DNA of 64,000 nt from Cantharellus purpuraceus (Eukaryota > Basidiomycota > Agaricomycetes > Cantharellales > Hydnaceae): contig JALBUN010000034.1 of the NCBI GenBank assembly GCA_025174535.1, positions 33,501 through 97,500 on the forward strand, written 5' to 3'. A program made the position numbers and the translations under genes. The notes under the pieces were generated by a model. That model did not search any database. It was not told the DNA's origin and saw only the letters and a list, made by a program, of their open reading frames with translations. Positions 32,888 to 44,705 of the stretch are shown piece after piece; positions within the stretch are counted from its first letter, which is position 1; each line of letters starts with the position of its first letter.

Positions 32888-34991
32888 CGTTGGGGGGGGA
32901 GGTTGTTTCATGTTGTTTCTTGCATAGATCTGACCTGAGTTGGATCTTTTTTGACGTTGCTGAGGTTGTTGACTTTATTCGGAGGAGGCACTACGTAGCA
33001 TATGCATGCATCTATCATATGACTGGAAAAGGGTGGAGTGGGGTGGCGGTGACGGGGGTGGTAGGTGGTGCTATAACATGATATCAATGTGGAACGACGA
33101 ATAAATAAAGAGTTGACATACGAGTATGGCATGGCATGGCCAAATGAATGACCATAAAAGTGAGGGGAAACGCTTTTACAGCGAAGAGTTCACCAACAAG
33201 TCATTGAATGACGCGTGCTTGACGTCCGCGATGACCGTCGACTCGCTGAGTAGCAGCAAACTTGAACGAGTGCCCAATGGTGAGTCTACTCCTCACAATA
33301 AATAGAGACATGATTAAACCTGTAAACACATGCAGCGGCCATGTGAGGGAAAGAGTCGCTATCGTACGGACTCTGGCCTGCAATTATGGCCTTCACTGGC
33401 AGTGCCTCGTCCGGCCGTGCCATGTATGCCGCGAGGCACCTCCTTGCGGGACGACATCACCTTCCTGCAAGGGGACAATCACTAGCGAGCACCCTGTTCT
33501 CAGTACCAAGGGCTAGCTGAGTCTCAAAGGGACACATTCTTCTTCGACGTTCAGAACACCGACAAAGGCGGCAACGAGAGAGACAGACATGTGGAAGAAA
33601 GCATAGCGGTAAAGTACGCCAGTATAGACGACTATGCGATATTGCAATGGAAAGGCTAATGTCGAGAAAAGGTAATGACAGATGGCAGCAGCGCAGAGCC
33701 ATACCCTCGGGGCATAACTGACGCGAAAGGTTTTTTGGAGGGGGCATACGGGAGCAGGAAAGGAGCATGGAGAGGCGTCACAAACTCCTTTTAAGAGGCA
33801 CGTCAGCGCCACAACGGTGTTTCCGTCTTTGTGTAACCGTGCTTCTCCGCAACAGACGCAGTAGTGCTAGCCTCTCCTATGGGCCTTGTCAAGGTATGCA
33901 AAGAGGTCTACACCGGGAATGGACGTGGGCGTGTGGTAGGAAGACATTCGCTTTCCCGTACACTCTGAGCAGGACTGCTATGTCCTTCTCGAGGAAAGCC
34001 TTGCAAAGATACTAGAGGCATTATCGTCTGTACGGCTCAGGAGGTACTTCAGAACCAGAGCAAAAGCAGAGCTCTATGCTGAGCAATGCGACTACCCCTG
34101 TGATGGTGTCATGACGTTGAAAATCATTACACTGGCGAGAACACCGTTGTTCGAGCATGACTGCACTGAAAGCCCGGCGGCAAGGAACTCCCACGCGCCG
34201 TACAAATGGCGCTTGAAGCATCGGAAACGTCGGCGTCGGCGAACATGGGCAAACAGTTACAAAGGCCTTGCGTGAAGGTGACAAGGAGATGACAGTTGCA
34301 TGGGTATTACCTAGCCATCGGTGCGCTGCGGCGAACAGCTCCTAGTCCTGGAGCCATTATGACCGATCATATCGGGGAGTCCGAGTTTGAAATTCATCAC
34401 GGTGGCCCCGTGAGTGTGTGCCAGGTTCCTTCACTTGGATGGGGGATCCAAACCGTTGGGTGTTTTTTCTCAGCTTCCCACCGTGCAATTACAGCTTCAT
34501 GATGGCGCGCAGTTCCTTGAGTTGGTGTTGCACATCTCCAAATGCTGAACGGCTGAAAGTACTACGCGCTGGAATTGAAGAGCGCGTTCCGAATGCAAAG
34601 CTCTAGATAGTCTGCCAAGGATCCATGCCACTGACAGGCTACTCCGCATCGAATGTGTAAGGCTCCTGAGAATTTGCTGCAGAAGAACCACAAGCTCTTT
34701 GTAGACTTGTTGCCGGTTCGTCCCATATACACAACTCCGCAGGCCGCCGCGGTGCCGTAGATCGGTCTTTATCCTCTTCATGAAGCCGGCCTTCTTTCTA
34801 TTGGTCACCACTGGCGTGGTATTTCTACTCACCCCCTCAAAAGGCCAAGCAACCAATGTGGGAGTGCTGTGTTTTATGGTACATGCCGTCCATTGCACAC
34901 GACGCCCCTATGGTACGGCCACGTTTGCCATAGGTTGCCATCTCCGCAATAGCTACCGGCGCGTTACGTGATCGTCTGGATCGCCGGGCCC
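32888..34991. other. Intergenic, no supported gene
   Basis: 3' flank of the monooxygenase gene (AATAAATAAAG near 33100 may serve in 3' end formation) and unassigned sequence. Frames around 33457-33812 and 34497-34898 are about 100-130 codons but lack recognisable motifs and overlap one another. Confidence 0.45.
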
Positions 34992-35232
34992 TGTAGTAGG
35001 AGGACCCTGCAAGAATATAAGTTCGGACTTCGAAGCGTTACTAAGTTCGACTAGATAACCGGTCAAAACCAAGTATGCAGTTCGAGGTCAAAAGATTATT
35101 ACATGTATCTACATCTTATCTACCTATATAAGTGAGACGGTTCACTGTCTCAGTTTAATCTCAACGAGATCAGTTGTTATATCGGAGTTTGAGTATTAGG
35201 TTCCGTACTCCGTTGAATCTGGGTTCCTTACA
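34992..35232 (+). mobile_element. Possible solo LTR remnant
   Basis: TGTAGTAGGAGGACC...GGGTTCCTTACA with a TATA-like CTATATAAGTGAGACGG near 35125 followed by a CTCAGTTTAATCTCA leader gives the look of a small LTR. No matching target duplication was found, so this is tentative. Confidence 0.3.
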
Positions 35233-36596
35233 ACGCCAGTGCGCCGAGAAAATTTACCATGGCCTCCTTCTATTAGGGTTGTTACTTGCTGCCAAGTAAA
35301 TGACCACCTTTCCATTATCGGATCCTTTGTCACCAAGCTTTAGGAGGTGTGCCGAGACTATGGTACAAAGTACATGCTTGGCTCTGGGAAGTTTTGCCAC
35401 AGACGCAATTCTCGTGCACCCTCTATTGCTCACAGCTTATGATGACATCAAGCGGATATGGCCCGCAGCCACCCTGATATCACACATCTATCACACCAAG
35501 CTTCGGTGGCTAAACCCTCGCTTGACCTCTCATGATGCAAGTCTAGTGTCGCAGGCCTATTGACAGGAGACCCTGAAGCGATCCCCCTTCTATCGCGTGG
35601 CCGTCAGTGAAGCGATATTCCGCAGCGTAATCCAATCCAAGGAAAAGACTCGGACGGAGTTGCTTTTCTTTTTGTTAAAGGAACTTTCAAATTAGACTGA
35701 AAGACTAAAGACGGTAAGAAGGACGTACGTACCGTACCGTACAGTCACTTTCGTGCTACACCTTACATATTGAAACTTGTGTTTTCCTAGTCAACACGCT
35801 GGTCGGTTATAGTTTGGCACCTTTCTATTGCATCATTGTCCTTGATTGAGTGCTGAATTCGTCCATCAGCTCAGGTGGTCCGGTGTAGATGTACGGTGCA
35901 GAAAGAGGTTTGGCGCGGACATTGGACATTTCTAACACAGGAGGAAAATCACCCACACTTTACGTCTAGATCCACCAGGAAAATCATGATATTTTGCATG
36001 CTGATCAAATGGAATCAAATAGAAGCGGTGGCCAGTGCTAGCTGAAAAGGATTCAGAGCTGAGTTACAGTGGCTTGTTACCGACAGGAAGATGTCCATCA
36101 TCAGGTTCAATTCGCGTGGACGGAGCGGTTGGCACCACGGCACGCATCCCACAGGATTCGCGCTCTGCATGATTCATTCAACGATGATTCACTTACAGTA
36201 ATGCAAATGACAGAGGGGGGCAACGGACTTGGCTTTGTACAATGACCTCCATTACCACAGCTTTAAAGTGTGTAAAAGCTCTCTCGGGTCCTATAAGACA
36301 AGTACTTCCAACTCGTAGTCCGCTGCCTTTTCAAGATATTGCAAACTTGCCCGATTCATGGTTCAAATCGCAGATGAAGCTAATACCGACCCCCTCTCTC
36401 AAAACGCGGGGAACAGTACCGTCGATGAGTCCACACTCAGGCAAGCGAAGACAAATGTATTGGAGTGTATCAAACAAACACCACGCCAGTTTCAAAAGCA
36501 GATTTCAAATACACAGCTCAAACCACACAAAGCTTCATTCACCTATTTCTCAAACGAAGCTATTCTGATGCGCATGCTCTCATTGATGCTGCCCGC
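35233..36596. other. Intergenic, no supported gene
   Basis: No gene could be supported. The part nearest 36596 resembles sequence downstream of the neighbouring reductase gene (around 39037-39123), so it is probably its duplicated 3' flank. Confidence 0.45.
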
Positions 36597-38356
36597 TCAC
36601 TCTATGGTCGTCAGCTCACAATCTGTGACAAAAACTATGTGATCAAGAACATTATCAGCAAAACCGGAAACGCAAAGAAATCAAACCGATGAATCAGACA
36701 TCAAGATATATCCCACTCACACTCGTCCAGTCCATCCAACTCTTTTATCTCGGCTTCGCTTAGCGTCCATCCGAAGACCCCAGTGTTTTCTACGATACGG
36801 TTCTTATGCGTACTCTTGGGGATCGCTGCATAGCCCTATTGGGAGCGCACGAAATCACGTACGATGAAAAATAAACCATCAGAATAATGCGTCTGAACCA
36901 CACATACCTTCTGAATAGACCACCTCAACAATATTTGTGCCGGTGTCTTTGTATGCCGCGCGGCAAGCGTAGTGATGGTGGGATGCGTGAAGCGCAAACT
37001 GCGTACGAGGGGGGCCCACGCCTATGCGTTGGTGTGTCAGAATTAACGAGAAGGCAAGGTGAGAAGTTGGGCGCGAATTCGTCGGAAAGTGCCTTAGGCA
37101 ACATAACGGTCGACATGCTTACCTGAAGCGCAATACCATGGTCACGGCAGTAGGACACGATGTCCGTGCGTGTCATGAAAGGATGCAAGTCGACCTATAT
37201 AGATGTGGATGTCACATGAAGGACAGACATTTGAGTGAGCCAATTCGTATTCAGAAGAGAAAAAAAAGAAAAGAAAGTAAGGTGATATCAAAAATGATAG
37301 GAAAGCAATCATCTCATATCTTTCCCTTCGATCAAACGCATGAAAGGGAAATGCATGTTGCGACTAACCTGATTAACACTTGGCCAATCTTCTTCTTCCC
37401 TGCCCTCCATAATTCCCTTCAAATGATTCACGCCAAAATTGCTCACGCCAACGCTGCGTATGCGGCCTGCCTATTAGCGGGTAAGGAAACCTGTCAGACT
37501 GGGAGAGTTGAAGAAAGTGGTCGACGGTCTACGAGCCTTTTTAGCCTCAAGGACGGCCTCCCAGGATTCGCGACGCATGGTCGGGCCACCAAGAGGGGTG
37601 TGTACAAGATAGAGGTCGATATAGCTATATAACCGAATTAGCAGTTACTCATACCCGGAGAAAGCGGACAAGAAGAAAGAAAGGATCCCATAAAAGTAAT
37701 TCTCGCAAACACGAAGTAAAACTCCGCACTCACTCCAGCCCACACTCATCCAGGCTCGTCTGGATGGCCTTCAGCGTCGCCTCCTTGCCACGATTATGCA
37801 TGAGCTTCGTCTCAAAAAATAGTGCAGAGCGTGGGATGGATGGATTATTCTTGAGAAAAGCTTCAAAGGCCCGGCCTGCCGCACGCTCGTTCTCATACCA
37901 TTCGGCTGTATCCTGGGAGTGCAGGTGAGCGAGTGATGAGTGAGTGACAAAATCCTCACTATGAGTTTATATCCGGCCTGTCGGCGCGCGAATGACGCAT
38001 CAAATTCAATGAACGTAGAAAGAGCGAGGGAGGAACAGACCTCGAGAGCCCAAGTTACGCTTTTCTCTGTTTCGGTGTTATTCATCTCGTATACACCTAA
38101 TACGTTGTAACATAAGCCCAACGCTCTTCAAACTAGTATCATTGACGCACCGAGCCCGAGAATAGGCATTTCAATGCCATCACGGAGCTATCTCAGATAA
38201 TGAAAGAAGGTGTGAGTTTGTACACACAAGTAACAATGCAGGAGCTTCGAATTCACTCCAAAGCGCCATCACATATATTCCTGCTAGACTTACACGGATG
38301 GTAGAATTGAGACTAAGATTTTGAGTGTTTGATGGAGTCGTAGGATTTGTCGACAT
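36597..38356 (-). CDS. Aldo-keto reductase, downstream tandem copy
   Basis: NADPH-dependent reductase of carbonyl compounds, (beta/alpha)8 barrel, probably cytosolic. Exons (minus, from the ATG at 38356): 38294-38356, 38151-38187, 38041-38096, 37960-37977, 37734-37912, 37537-37624, 37369-37470, 37123-37194, 36908-37021, 36721-36835, 36597-36634; 882 nt, 293 aa, near the usual size. Catalytic tetrad: AGYKLIDTAEWYENE gives Asp59 and Tyr64, FFETKLMHN gives Lys94, YIDLYLVHTPLGG gives His126. Cofactor-side motifs IRSVGVSNFGVNHL, VDLHPFM, AQILLRW and AAIPKSTHKNRIVEN are present. Exon 4 is 18 nt. The intron after exon 6 begins GC (37536 on +), a GC-AG intron. The last exon encodes FVTDCELTTIE, with Cys where its twin and most relatives have Trp. 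Substrate unknown. Confidence 0.9.
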
Positions 38357-39123
38357 TGTCGCGGACTTCAGGAAGGAGTGTCAAGCACAAAAGCTAGGTT
38401 AAACAGCCAAAGGGTGCCTATCGTTATATAGGACAGATCAAGATGCATCCGGGGTTCCCAAGAACATTTGAGGGTGCATCCATAAAATTCTCAGTCAGGA
38501 AGGCTACCCAGAACTCTGGCAATATACGGATGACAATGGCCCGAACAGCCCTGAAATCAGCAAAACAACTTCCAAGGTGTTACCAACTCTTACCAAATAC
38601 TGAAGAGCCCTGACTATCCGCCTTATACTATGGGCTCGAGCGTTATACTAAGGGCTCGCGCGTTATACTAAGGGCTCGCGCGTTACCATTCGGAGGATGC
38701 GACCTCGAGGCTAGGGTAAATACGGAGATGTAGAGCGGTGGCACGACACACCCGCACATTCCGCCGCTGAGAAGTTACGCCGACTTTGGGCAGGGCTGAA
38801 CCCAGAACTTGCCTCTAGATTAAACCAGCAATGCCGCTATTCAATGAAGACCCTGTCCATATTGATATGGTGGTCAAACTGCACAAAAAAGATAAGATAA
38901 GCGGAGTCTTACTGCCGAATTCCTGCTTATGCTTATGCTTATGCTAGCGAAGAAGATGAACACCATTCGAGGACACCAAACATAGCCCCCACCCCTCCTC
39001 GATTCCAAAGCATGATAATTTCTATCACACTGATCAACAAGTCACATTTCATACTGCTTCAAAAGCATATTTCAACCAGACAAGTCAAAGCACAGACGTC
39101 AAGTGCAGCCGCCCGTCCCTCCT
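38357..39123. other. Spacer between the reductase twins, with short tandem repeats
   Basis: It holds the promoter of the downstream copy and the 3' flank of the upstream copy. Near 38620-38685 three imperfect units of GTTATACTAAGGGCTCGCGC occur, and near 38930-38950 four TTATGC units. No frame supported. Confidence 0.6.
38424..38430 (-). promoter_or_regulatory. TATA-like box of the downstream aldo-keto reductase
   Basis: TATATAA on the minus strand, 68 bases upstream of the ATG at 38356. The tandem twin lacks an obvious TATA box, so the two may be expressed differently. Confidence 0.45.
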
Positions 39124-40869
39124 TCACTCTACAGTCGTCACCTCCCAGTCTGTAATAAGGACTGTATGGACAAGGGGAAGAATTATCAGCAAGACCAGAA
39201 ACACAAAGTGCCGAAGTAAACTTGAAGGTACAACAAGGAAGAATTTTGATGGCAACACAGGAACTCCAATATGAAGAAAACCTCTTACTTACATTCATCT
39301 AATGCATCCAACTCTTTCATCTCGGCCTCGTTTAGGGTCCATCCGAAGATCCCAGTGTTCTCTATGATACGGGGCTGGCGCGTGCTTTTGGGAATCGCTG
39401 CGTAGCCCTATCTCGGAAGGATGCAATCCCGCATTATGAATTACCCATCAGAATATTGTGAATGAAACACACGCACCTTCTGAACAGACCATCTCAAAAA
39501 TATTTGTGCAGGGGTCTTTTCATGGCGTGCAGCTAGTGCGGTAATGGTAGGGTGCGTGAAACGCATGCTGCGTGCCAGCGGGGCCCAGGCCTATACATTT
39601 TGAGAGTATGACAGGTGACAGACGGCGGGAAAGGAGTTGGCCCGAAAGAATGCAAGAGCGTGTGGACAGGTAAGTCGACGATATAATGAACCACCTGCGT
39701 ACCTGAAGCGCGATTCCATGGTCACTGCAGTAGGTCACAATGTCCGTGCGTGTCATGAAAGGGTGTAGGTCAACCTACATGCACACGTGTGTTAAAAGAG
39801 AAGCAAAGCGTTTTGGGTAGTGGGACACCGTTTCAGATGGGAAAAATCAGCCATCCCATCGTTTAACCCCATTCGACCAAAATATATAAATAAACGAGGA
39901 ATCCTCTAACTAACCTGATTGACACTCGGCCAATCTTCTTTCCTCCTGGCTTCTACAATCTCCTTGAGGTGATTGACCCCAAAGTTGCTCACGCCAACGC
40001 TGCGTATGCGGCCTGCCTATCAATGATTACAAAGGAAATTATTAGAAAAGTGGAGTCAAGGAAGGTGTTTGAGACAAACCTTCTTCGCCTCTAGGACAGC
40101 CTCCCAAGATTCGCGGCGCATGTCGGGGCCACCAAGGGGGGAATGAACGAGGTAAAGGTCGATATATCTATGTCGTTGTATAGTTGAATTAGCGCACCAG
40201 CTTACTTTTTGAACACAAATCGGGGGATAGCAGGACAATACAATCCCAAAAGCCATTCCAGATTGAACTTCAAACTCACTCCAGACCGCACTCATCTAAG
40301 CTTCTCTGGATAGCCTTCAGCGTCGCCTCCTTTCCACGGTTATGCATGAGCTTCGTCTCAAAAAACAGTTCGGAGCGCGGAATGGATGGATTATTCTTCA
40401 GATAATTTCTAAATGCCCGACCGGCGGGCTGTTCGTTCTCATACCATTCAGCTGTGTCCTGGCTGAAGGTGAGCAAAAGAGTGACTCTTGACGGAATTCT
40501 CACTATGAGTTTATACCCTGCCTGATGACACGTCAATCTACATGAACTGGACAAGGTTAGAAATAAAAGGGAAAACGTACCTCAAGAGCCCACGTCACGC
40601 TCTGCTCTGTCTCTTCGTTGTTCATTTCGTACACACCTATTACAGTATGCCATACCCTAAGTGGTATTCTCTTAAAATTGATTGCAGTCCTATGCACGCA
40701 CCGAGACCGAGAATAGGCATTTCAACACCATCGCGAAGCTATATCACATAGCGAAAAATTGGTATGCTCAAAAGTAACAATGCAGCAGCGATTCGACCAG
40801 ACTTACACGGATGGTAGAATTGAGGCTAAGAGCTTGAGGGTCTGATAAGGTCGTAGAATTACTCGACAT
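39124..40869 (-). CDS. Aldo-keto reductase, upstream tandem copy
   Basis: Twin of the gene at 36597. Exons (minus, from the ATG at 40869): 40807-40869, 40702-40738, 40581-40636, 40504-40521, 40280-40458, 40080-40167, 39915-40016, 39703-39774, 39477-39590, 39293-39407, 39124-39161; 882 nt, 293 aa. All eleven exon lengths equal those of its twin, while introns have diverged, showing tandem gene duplication. The tetrad is intact: Asp59 and Tyr64 in LIDTAEWYENE, Lys94 in FFETKLMHN, His126 in LYLVHSPLGG. The C terminus DEFLITDWEVTTVE keeps Trp. All introns are GT-AG, including the one that is GC-AG in the twin. Same strand, 767 bp apart; separate promoters are likely. Substrate not predictable. 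Confidence 0.9.
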
Positions 40870-41303
40870 GGTCAGGGTCCTCGACTCGCAGATCGTCATG
40901 CACGCTGGCAAGCTATGCCCAGTGAAAACCGCCCCTGGCAAAATCGGGCGCCAGATGTCCAAAAAAGGGTAGATCTGGCGGCATCGGACGAGACAGTTGA
41001 TGAAAATCCATTTTAAGGTAACGTCACTCGAAACTTGCTACACACTTTCCAGAAACATGTGAACTTGATAAAAAAGAATAAAAACAAGATATTTCTCGCG
41101 AGAACTTCACTTCGTCAAGAAATTTTATCTGAACATCCCCACGCGTGCATTAACACAGCTCGGAGTCAAAATAATACTGTGAGTATACTCCTATCTATTA
41201 TTCAATTCTATGTGAAGCCATGTGTCTGGTTCAATGCCTAATCAACCGAATCCCTGCTGTGTACTTGCAAACGGTACTGTCAGGGAGGCAAAATGATATC
41301 TTG
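40870..41303. other. 5' flank of reductase copy and edge of host island
   Basis: No TATA box or frame supported. It ends at the Cop1 LTR start (41304), where CpG-poor repeat sequence begins. Confidence 0.5.
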
Positions 41304-41532
41304 TGTTAGGGGAATTTAGTGGCAAGCAGGAGCGCACTTGACCAGTTGATACAGTCACACGCGTGTTACGTGACACCTCAGTGAACTTCCTATTCACTGA
41401 GGTGAGCACAAAGTTTTTTTCGCAATGTAGCTTGGTTATAGTAGCGTAGTCATCATTTAGGTATTACCGAATATTAACTTAAAAGTGAACTTCCTATTCA
41501 CTGAGTCATCGTCTAGCCTGATTATCTTAACA
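41304..41532 (+). repeat. Cop1 5' LTR (229 bp)
   Basis: TGTTAGGGGAATTTAG...TTATCTTAACA, followed by GGTTATGGGCC as probable primer site and gag start. It contains a perfect 12-bp stem hairpin (41374-41404) and a 104-bp block (41402-41505) that begins GTGAGC, ends CTGAG and is absent from the 3' LTR. Confidence 0.88.
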
Positions 41533-41536
41533 GGTT

Positions 41537-41815
41537 ATGGGCCCCACCAATAACAACAACAAACTTGCCCAGGATGGGTCAAATTGGGTCACATGGAAAA
41601 CCCAGACACTAGCTACACTTGGGTCAAATAAAGGTGTGATGCAACACCTGAATGGCACAGTCAGAGTGCCAGACCCACTCCCTGCAAATGATGATGACAC
41701 CATCACTGAATTGGATGAGGAAGCCTATGAAAAGGCTGAGAATTTTTGGTATGACTATTACCAGCATGAAGCACTGATAAAGGTGCAGATCTATATGACA
41801 ATTCTAGAGGCACTG
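41537..41815 (+). pseudogene. Cop1 gag, N-terminal piece
   Basis: MGPTNNNNKLAQDGSNWVTW, then LATLGSNKGVMQHLNGTV and YEKAENFWYDYYQHEALIKV: the N-terminal domain of copia Gag. It is homologous to the minus-strand piece at 63222-63569. Interrupted after ILEAL by LTR-C and LTR-E, resuming at 44322. Confidence 0.85.
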
Positions 41816-42323
41816 TGTTATGACTATATTCATTAACACTCTGATCCCCATGCACATGAAATCTATACTCCATTTGGAGACCATTACATCTCCATTTAGT
41901 CTGTCCAATTGTCACCATTGACCTTGCTCATCTGCCTCTGGTTCTGATTGATGCATCAGCATCACCATAGGAACCTGGACATCCATCCCCATCAGGCTTG
42001 GACATATTCATGTGAGGCAATTGGCCCCGGAGACCCATCACCAGAGTAACTATTATTAGATTTCAAATATGTATTTAAGTTGTGCGACTGGGGACTTCAT
42101 TCCCCAGTTTGAATATCAAATCACACCTAGTTCCTAAGTCTGATCTGAACTATCTAAGCCGTACTCCATCTCTGAAATCTCAGACACCAGTATTAGTGAG
42201 GGTGTGGCACATAAGCTGAAGCCAAGTCCATTCCAACCCCCATGACACACCCTGATCCCACTCCAACTCTGACCCCTGACTCTGATCCAAGTTCTGACCC
42301 TCAATCGGACCCAGTGCATAACA
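41816..42323 (+). mobile_element. LTR-C solo LTR (508 bp) in Cop1 gag
   Basis: TGTTATGACTATATTC...GTGCATAACA, perfect TSD CACTG at 41811-41815 and 42324-42328. It sits exactly at the left junction of LTR-E. Confidence 0.9.
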
Positions 42324-42326
42324 CAC

Positions 42327-44321
42327 TGACAAACCAGGATACATCAAGTGTTAGGATATATGAAGCTCAGGGGCATATAGGAGGCCCAGGAGCAAGTAGG
42401 AAAGGGGCTGAGGGGCTAGGGGATAGGAAAATGAATGGGTAAGGAGGTTAGGAGGAGGGGTTAGGGAATCACCCCTAATTTGTTTTTATGCTCATTTATT
42501 TTTCCTTTATCCCTTCAGCTCAATAATTCTCATACAGACTCTGTATATGTATAGCTTGTATAAAACAAGCCAAGCTAGCAATGAAATGAGCAAGACATTA
42601 TGTTCTCCAACCTTGTTTGATAGGTTGTTATCTCTGAAAGCAAAATCATTGTTTTTATCATATCTTTTGTGTCTCTTTGAGTTTCATTGACATCTCAAAT
42701 GATCTGATTGCTTCTCATTTATATCTATCCATTGGTACCATCCACAAGCCATACAACACCTACACAATTTACAAATGCACATACATCCAACCCCTTCCCA
42801 TTTTGGACTCAGCGAGGCATCTGACTCATAAATCATAACATTGAGGACACATATCAAACCACCTTGACAGTTGAACTCTGCCAGCATCTTTTGTATCAAA
42901 CCTTTATTAGCACTGCAACTCCCTCTCCACCTCATTCTCTATTTCCAGCCATTGATCATCACTTGTGTTTCATCACCATTGATCATTATCAGCCTTCTAT
43001 TCACACTGATCCTTTCATCATCATTCACATGGCTTCCAATTCTATTCCTCTCTCCAACATTCTAATAATACATCACACTGGTCTCTGGACATGGAGGACT
43101 ATCAAAAATATGCCAAGCTCCACAGGCATGTAAAGCCACCTCCATGTGCCAAAATACTTCCAAAACTCTTTCAGCATCCAAGATCCTCACCATGTCTCTC
43201 TTATGCCATTGGCAATCCTATATTCTTTCATGATTCCATTGAACCATATACATTCCTTGGTATTTCACCTCTATATCATAACATGGATAAAAGAGTTGAA
43301 CATGAGGTAGAGTTTCAGTCACCATTGCTGACCTATCCTCCCACTTCAATCCAACTCAGGTTACATTGTGTCAGGCAAAGGGACCAAATACCCTTGGAAC
43401 AGGATACCATATGGAGATGGATCACCAAGACAATAAGGACTATTTGTTGTGGTTGCTGACTGAAGTCTTCATGTGACTCAGGGTCAACTTATCTTTGGAG
43501 CTGTAGGGAAGATGGTATTGGTGGACATTTTTATTGTTCTTTTATGACTCACCCCTGTTTCTTTTAATTCATTCATACATGATTTACTCATCCTTGTTCT
43601 ATTTTTGGTTCTTTTGTTACTCATTGTCTCCTATTCTTACAAAGATTACCCCTATCTGTCATTTCATTTCTCCATGATTTCCCCATTAGTAGTTCAACTT
43701 CACATGCTTCATCGGCTGGCTTGATCAGCATTTCTTGCATCATATTGCATCATTTGCTCCTCATATTGTGTCATTGTACCCTGGGGATTTGTATATAAAG
43801 GGGTGCTAGTTTTCACCTTTGGGATCAATCAACCAGTTTTCAGCCAATGCTCTAAAGTCAAAGACCATGCTCTAAGTCTATGCTCTATGCTCTACATTCT
43901 AAGTCCATCAGCTCTACACTGAGGTAAAACACCTTGGTTCAACAATCAGATTTCCCTCCCCACCAAGAGGTCATGTCTCCTGAAACCAACTTTCACACAC
44001 ATCCCAATCATGTTCCCCATTGTCTTCCAGTCACAGAGCAGATCAATCATCTTGACAGAAAGCGCAGAGCATGATCTACTATCCTGACTGTCCCTTTTTG
44101 CTCACTATCATCCTCCAATCACAGAGCACTATAAATTGTCTCAACAGTGCCCTTTTAATCACCCTCACCAGACACAGTGTACTATTACACTTGCCGATTA
44201 CCCAGTACTACCCCTTGGCCTGACAATTCTTTGGCATGCTGAATGACTGCATTAAACACTGTCTATTTGCTAGGACTGTTGTGTGCAGGCTTATAGGATC
44301 TATTCCATAAGCAAACCAACA
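42327..44321 (+). mobile_element. LTR-E: about 2-kb TG...CA insertion in Cop1 gag
   Basis: Begins TGACAAACCAGG and ends GCAAACCAACA. The host gag reads GAGGCAC before and GCACTCTTGATAG after, so GCAC is duplicated; the Cop3 gag has the continuous GAGGCACTCTTGATAG. The interior holds a TATA-like GTATATAAAGGGG at about 43791 and one unrecognised 122-codon frame (43091-43459, with HVKPPPCAKILPKLFQHPR). It could be a long solo LTR or a non-autonomous element. Confidence 0.55.
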
Positions 44322-44705
44322 GCACTCTTGATAGACGTCAGGAAGCTGTTGACTGCAAAGGATCTTTGGAGTGCAGTCTGTGCCAAGCACAAGAACACAT
44401 TGCTCACAGTCAAAGTTGACATGTGCTGCCACATGTATGAAATGAAGTGTGAAGATGACTCCAATGTACACATGCACTGGGAAACATTGATGCATATGCA
44501 GGAACAGCTTGCAGGAATGGAAGCAAATTTTACAGATGATGAACTTGTCACTCTAATCCTTGGATCACTCTCCAAGTCATACTGTGCACTCATTAATGCA
44601 ATATCACTGTCAGCAAGACATGCTCAGATCAAAATGAAACCCAAGGCCATTGTTGGAAGCTTACTTGAGGAGTTTGATAGGCTGAAAATAGAAGAATGTC
44701 AATTG
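44322..44705 (+). pseudogene. Cop1 gag, middle piece
   Basis: LLIDVRKLLTAKDLWSAVCA, then HMQEQLAGMEANFTDDELV and IVGSLLEEFDRLKIEECQL: the helical copia Gag core. Its empty counterpart in Cop3 (62760-63260) carries a MITE in the IVGSLLEE region instead. Cut at 44705 by Cop2 (TSD AATTG) and continued at 47191. Confidence 0.85.
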
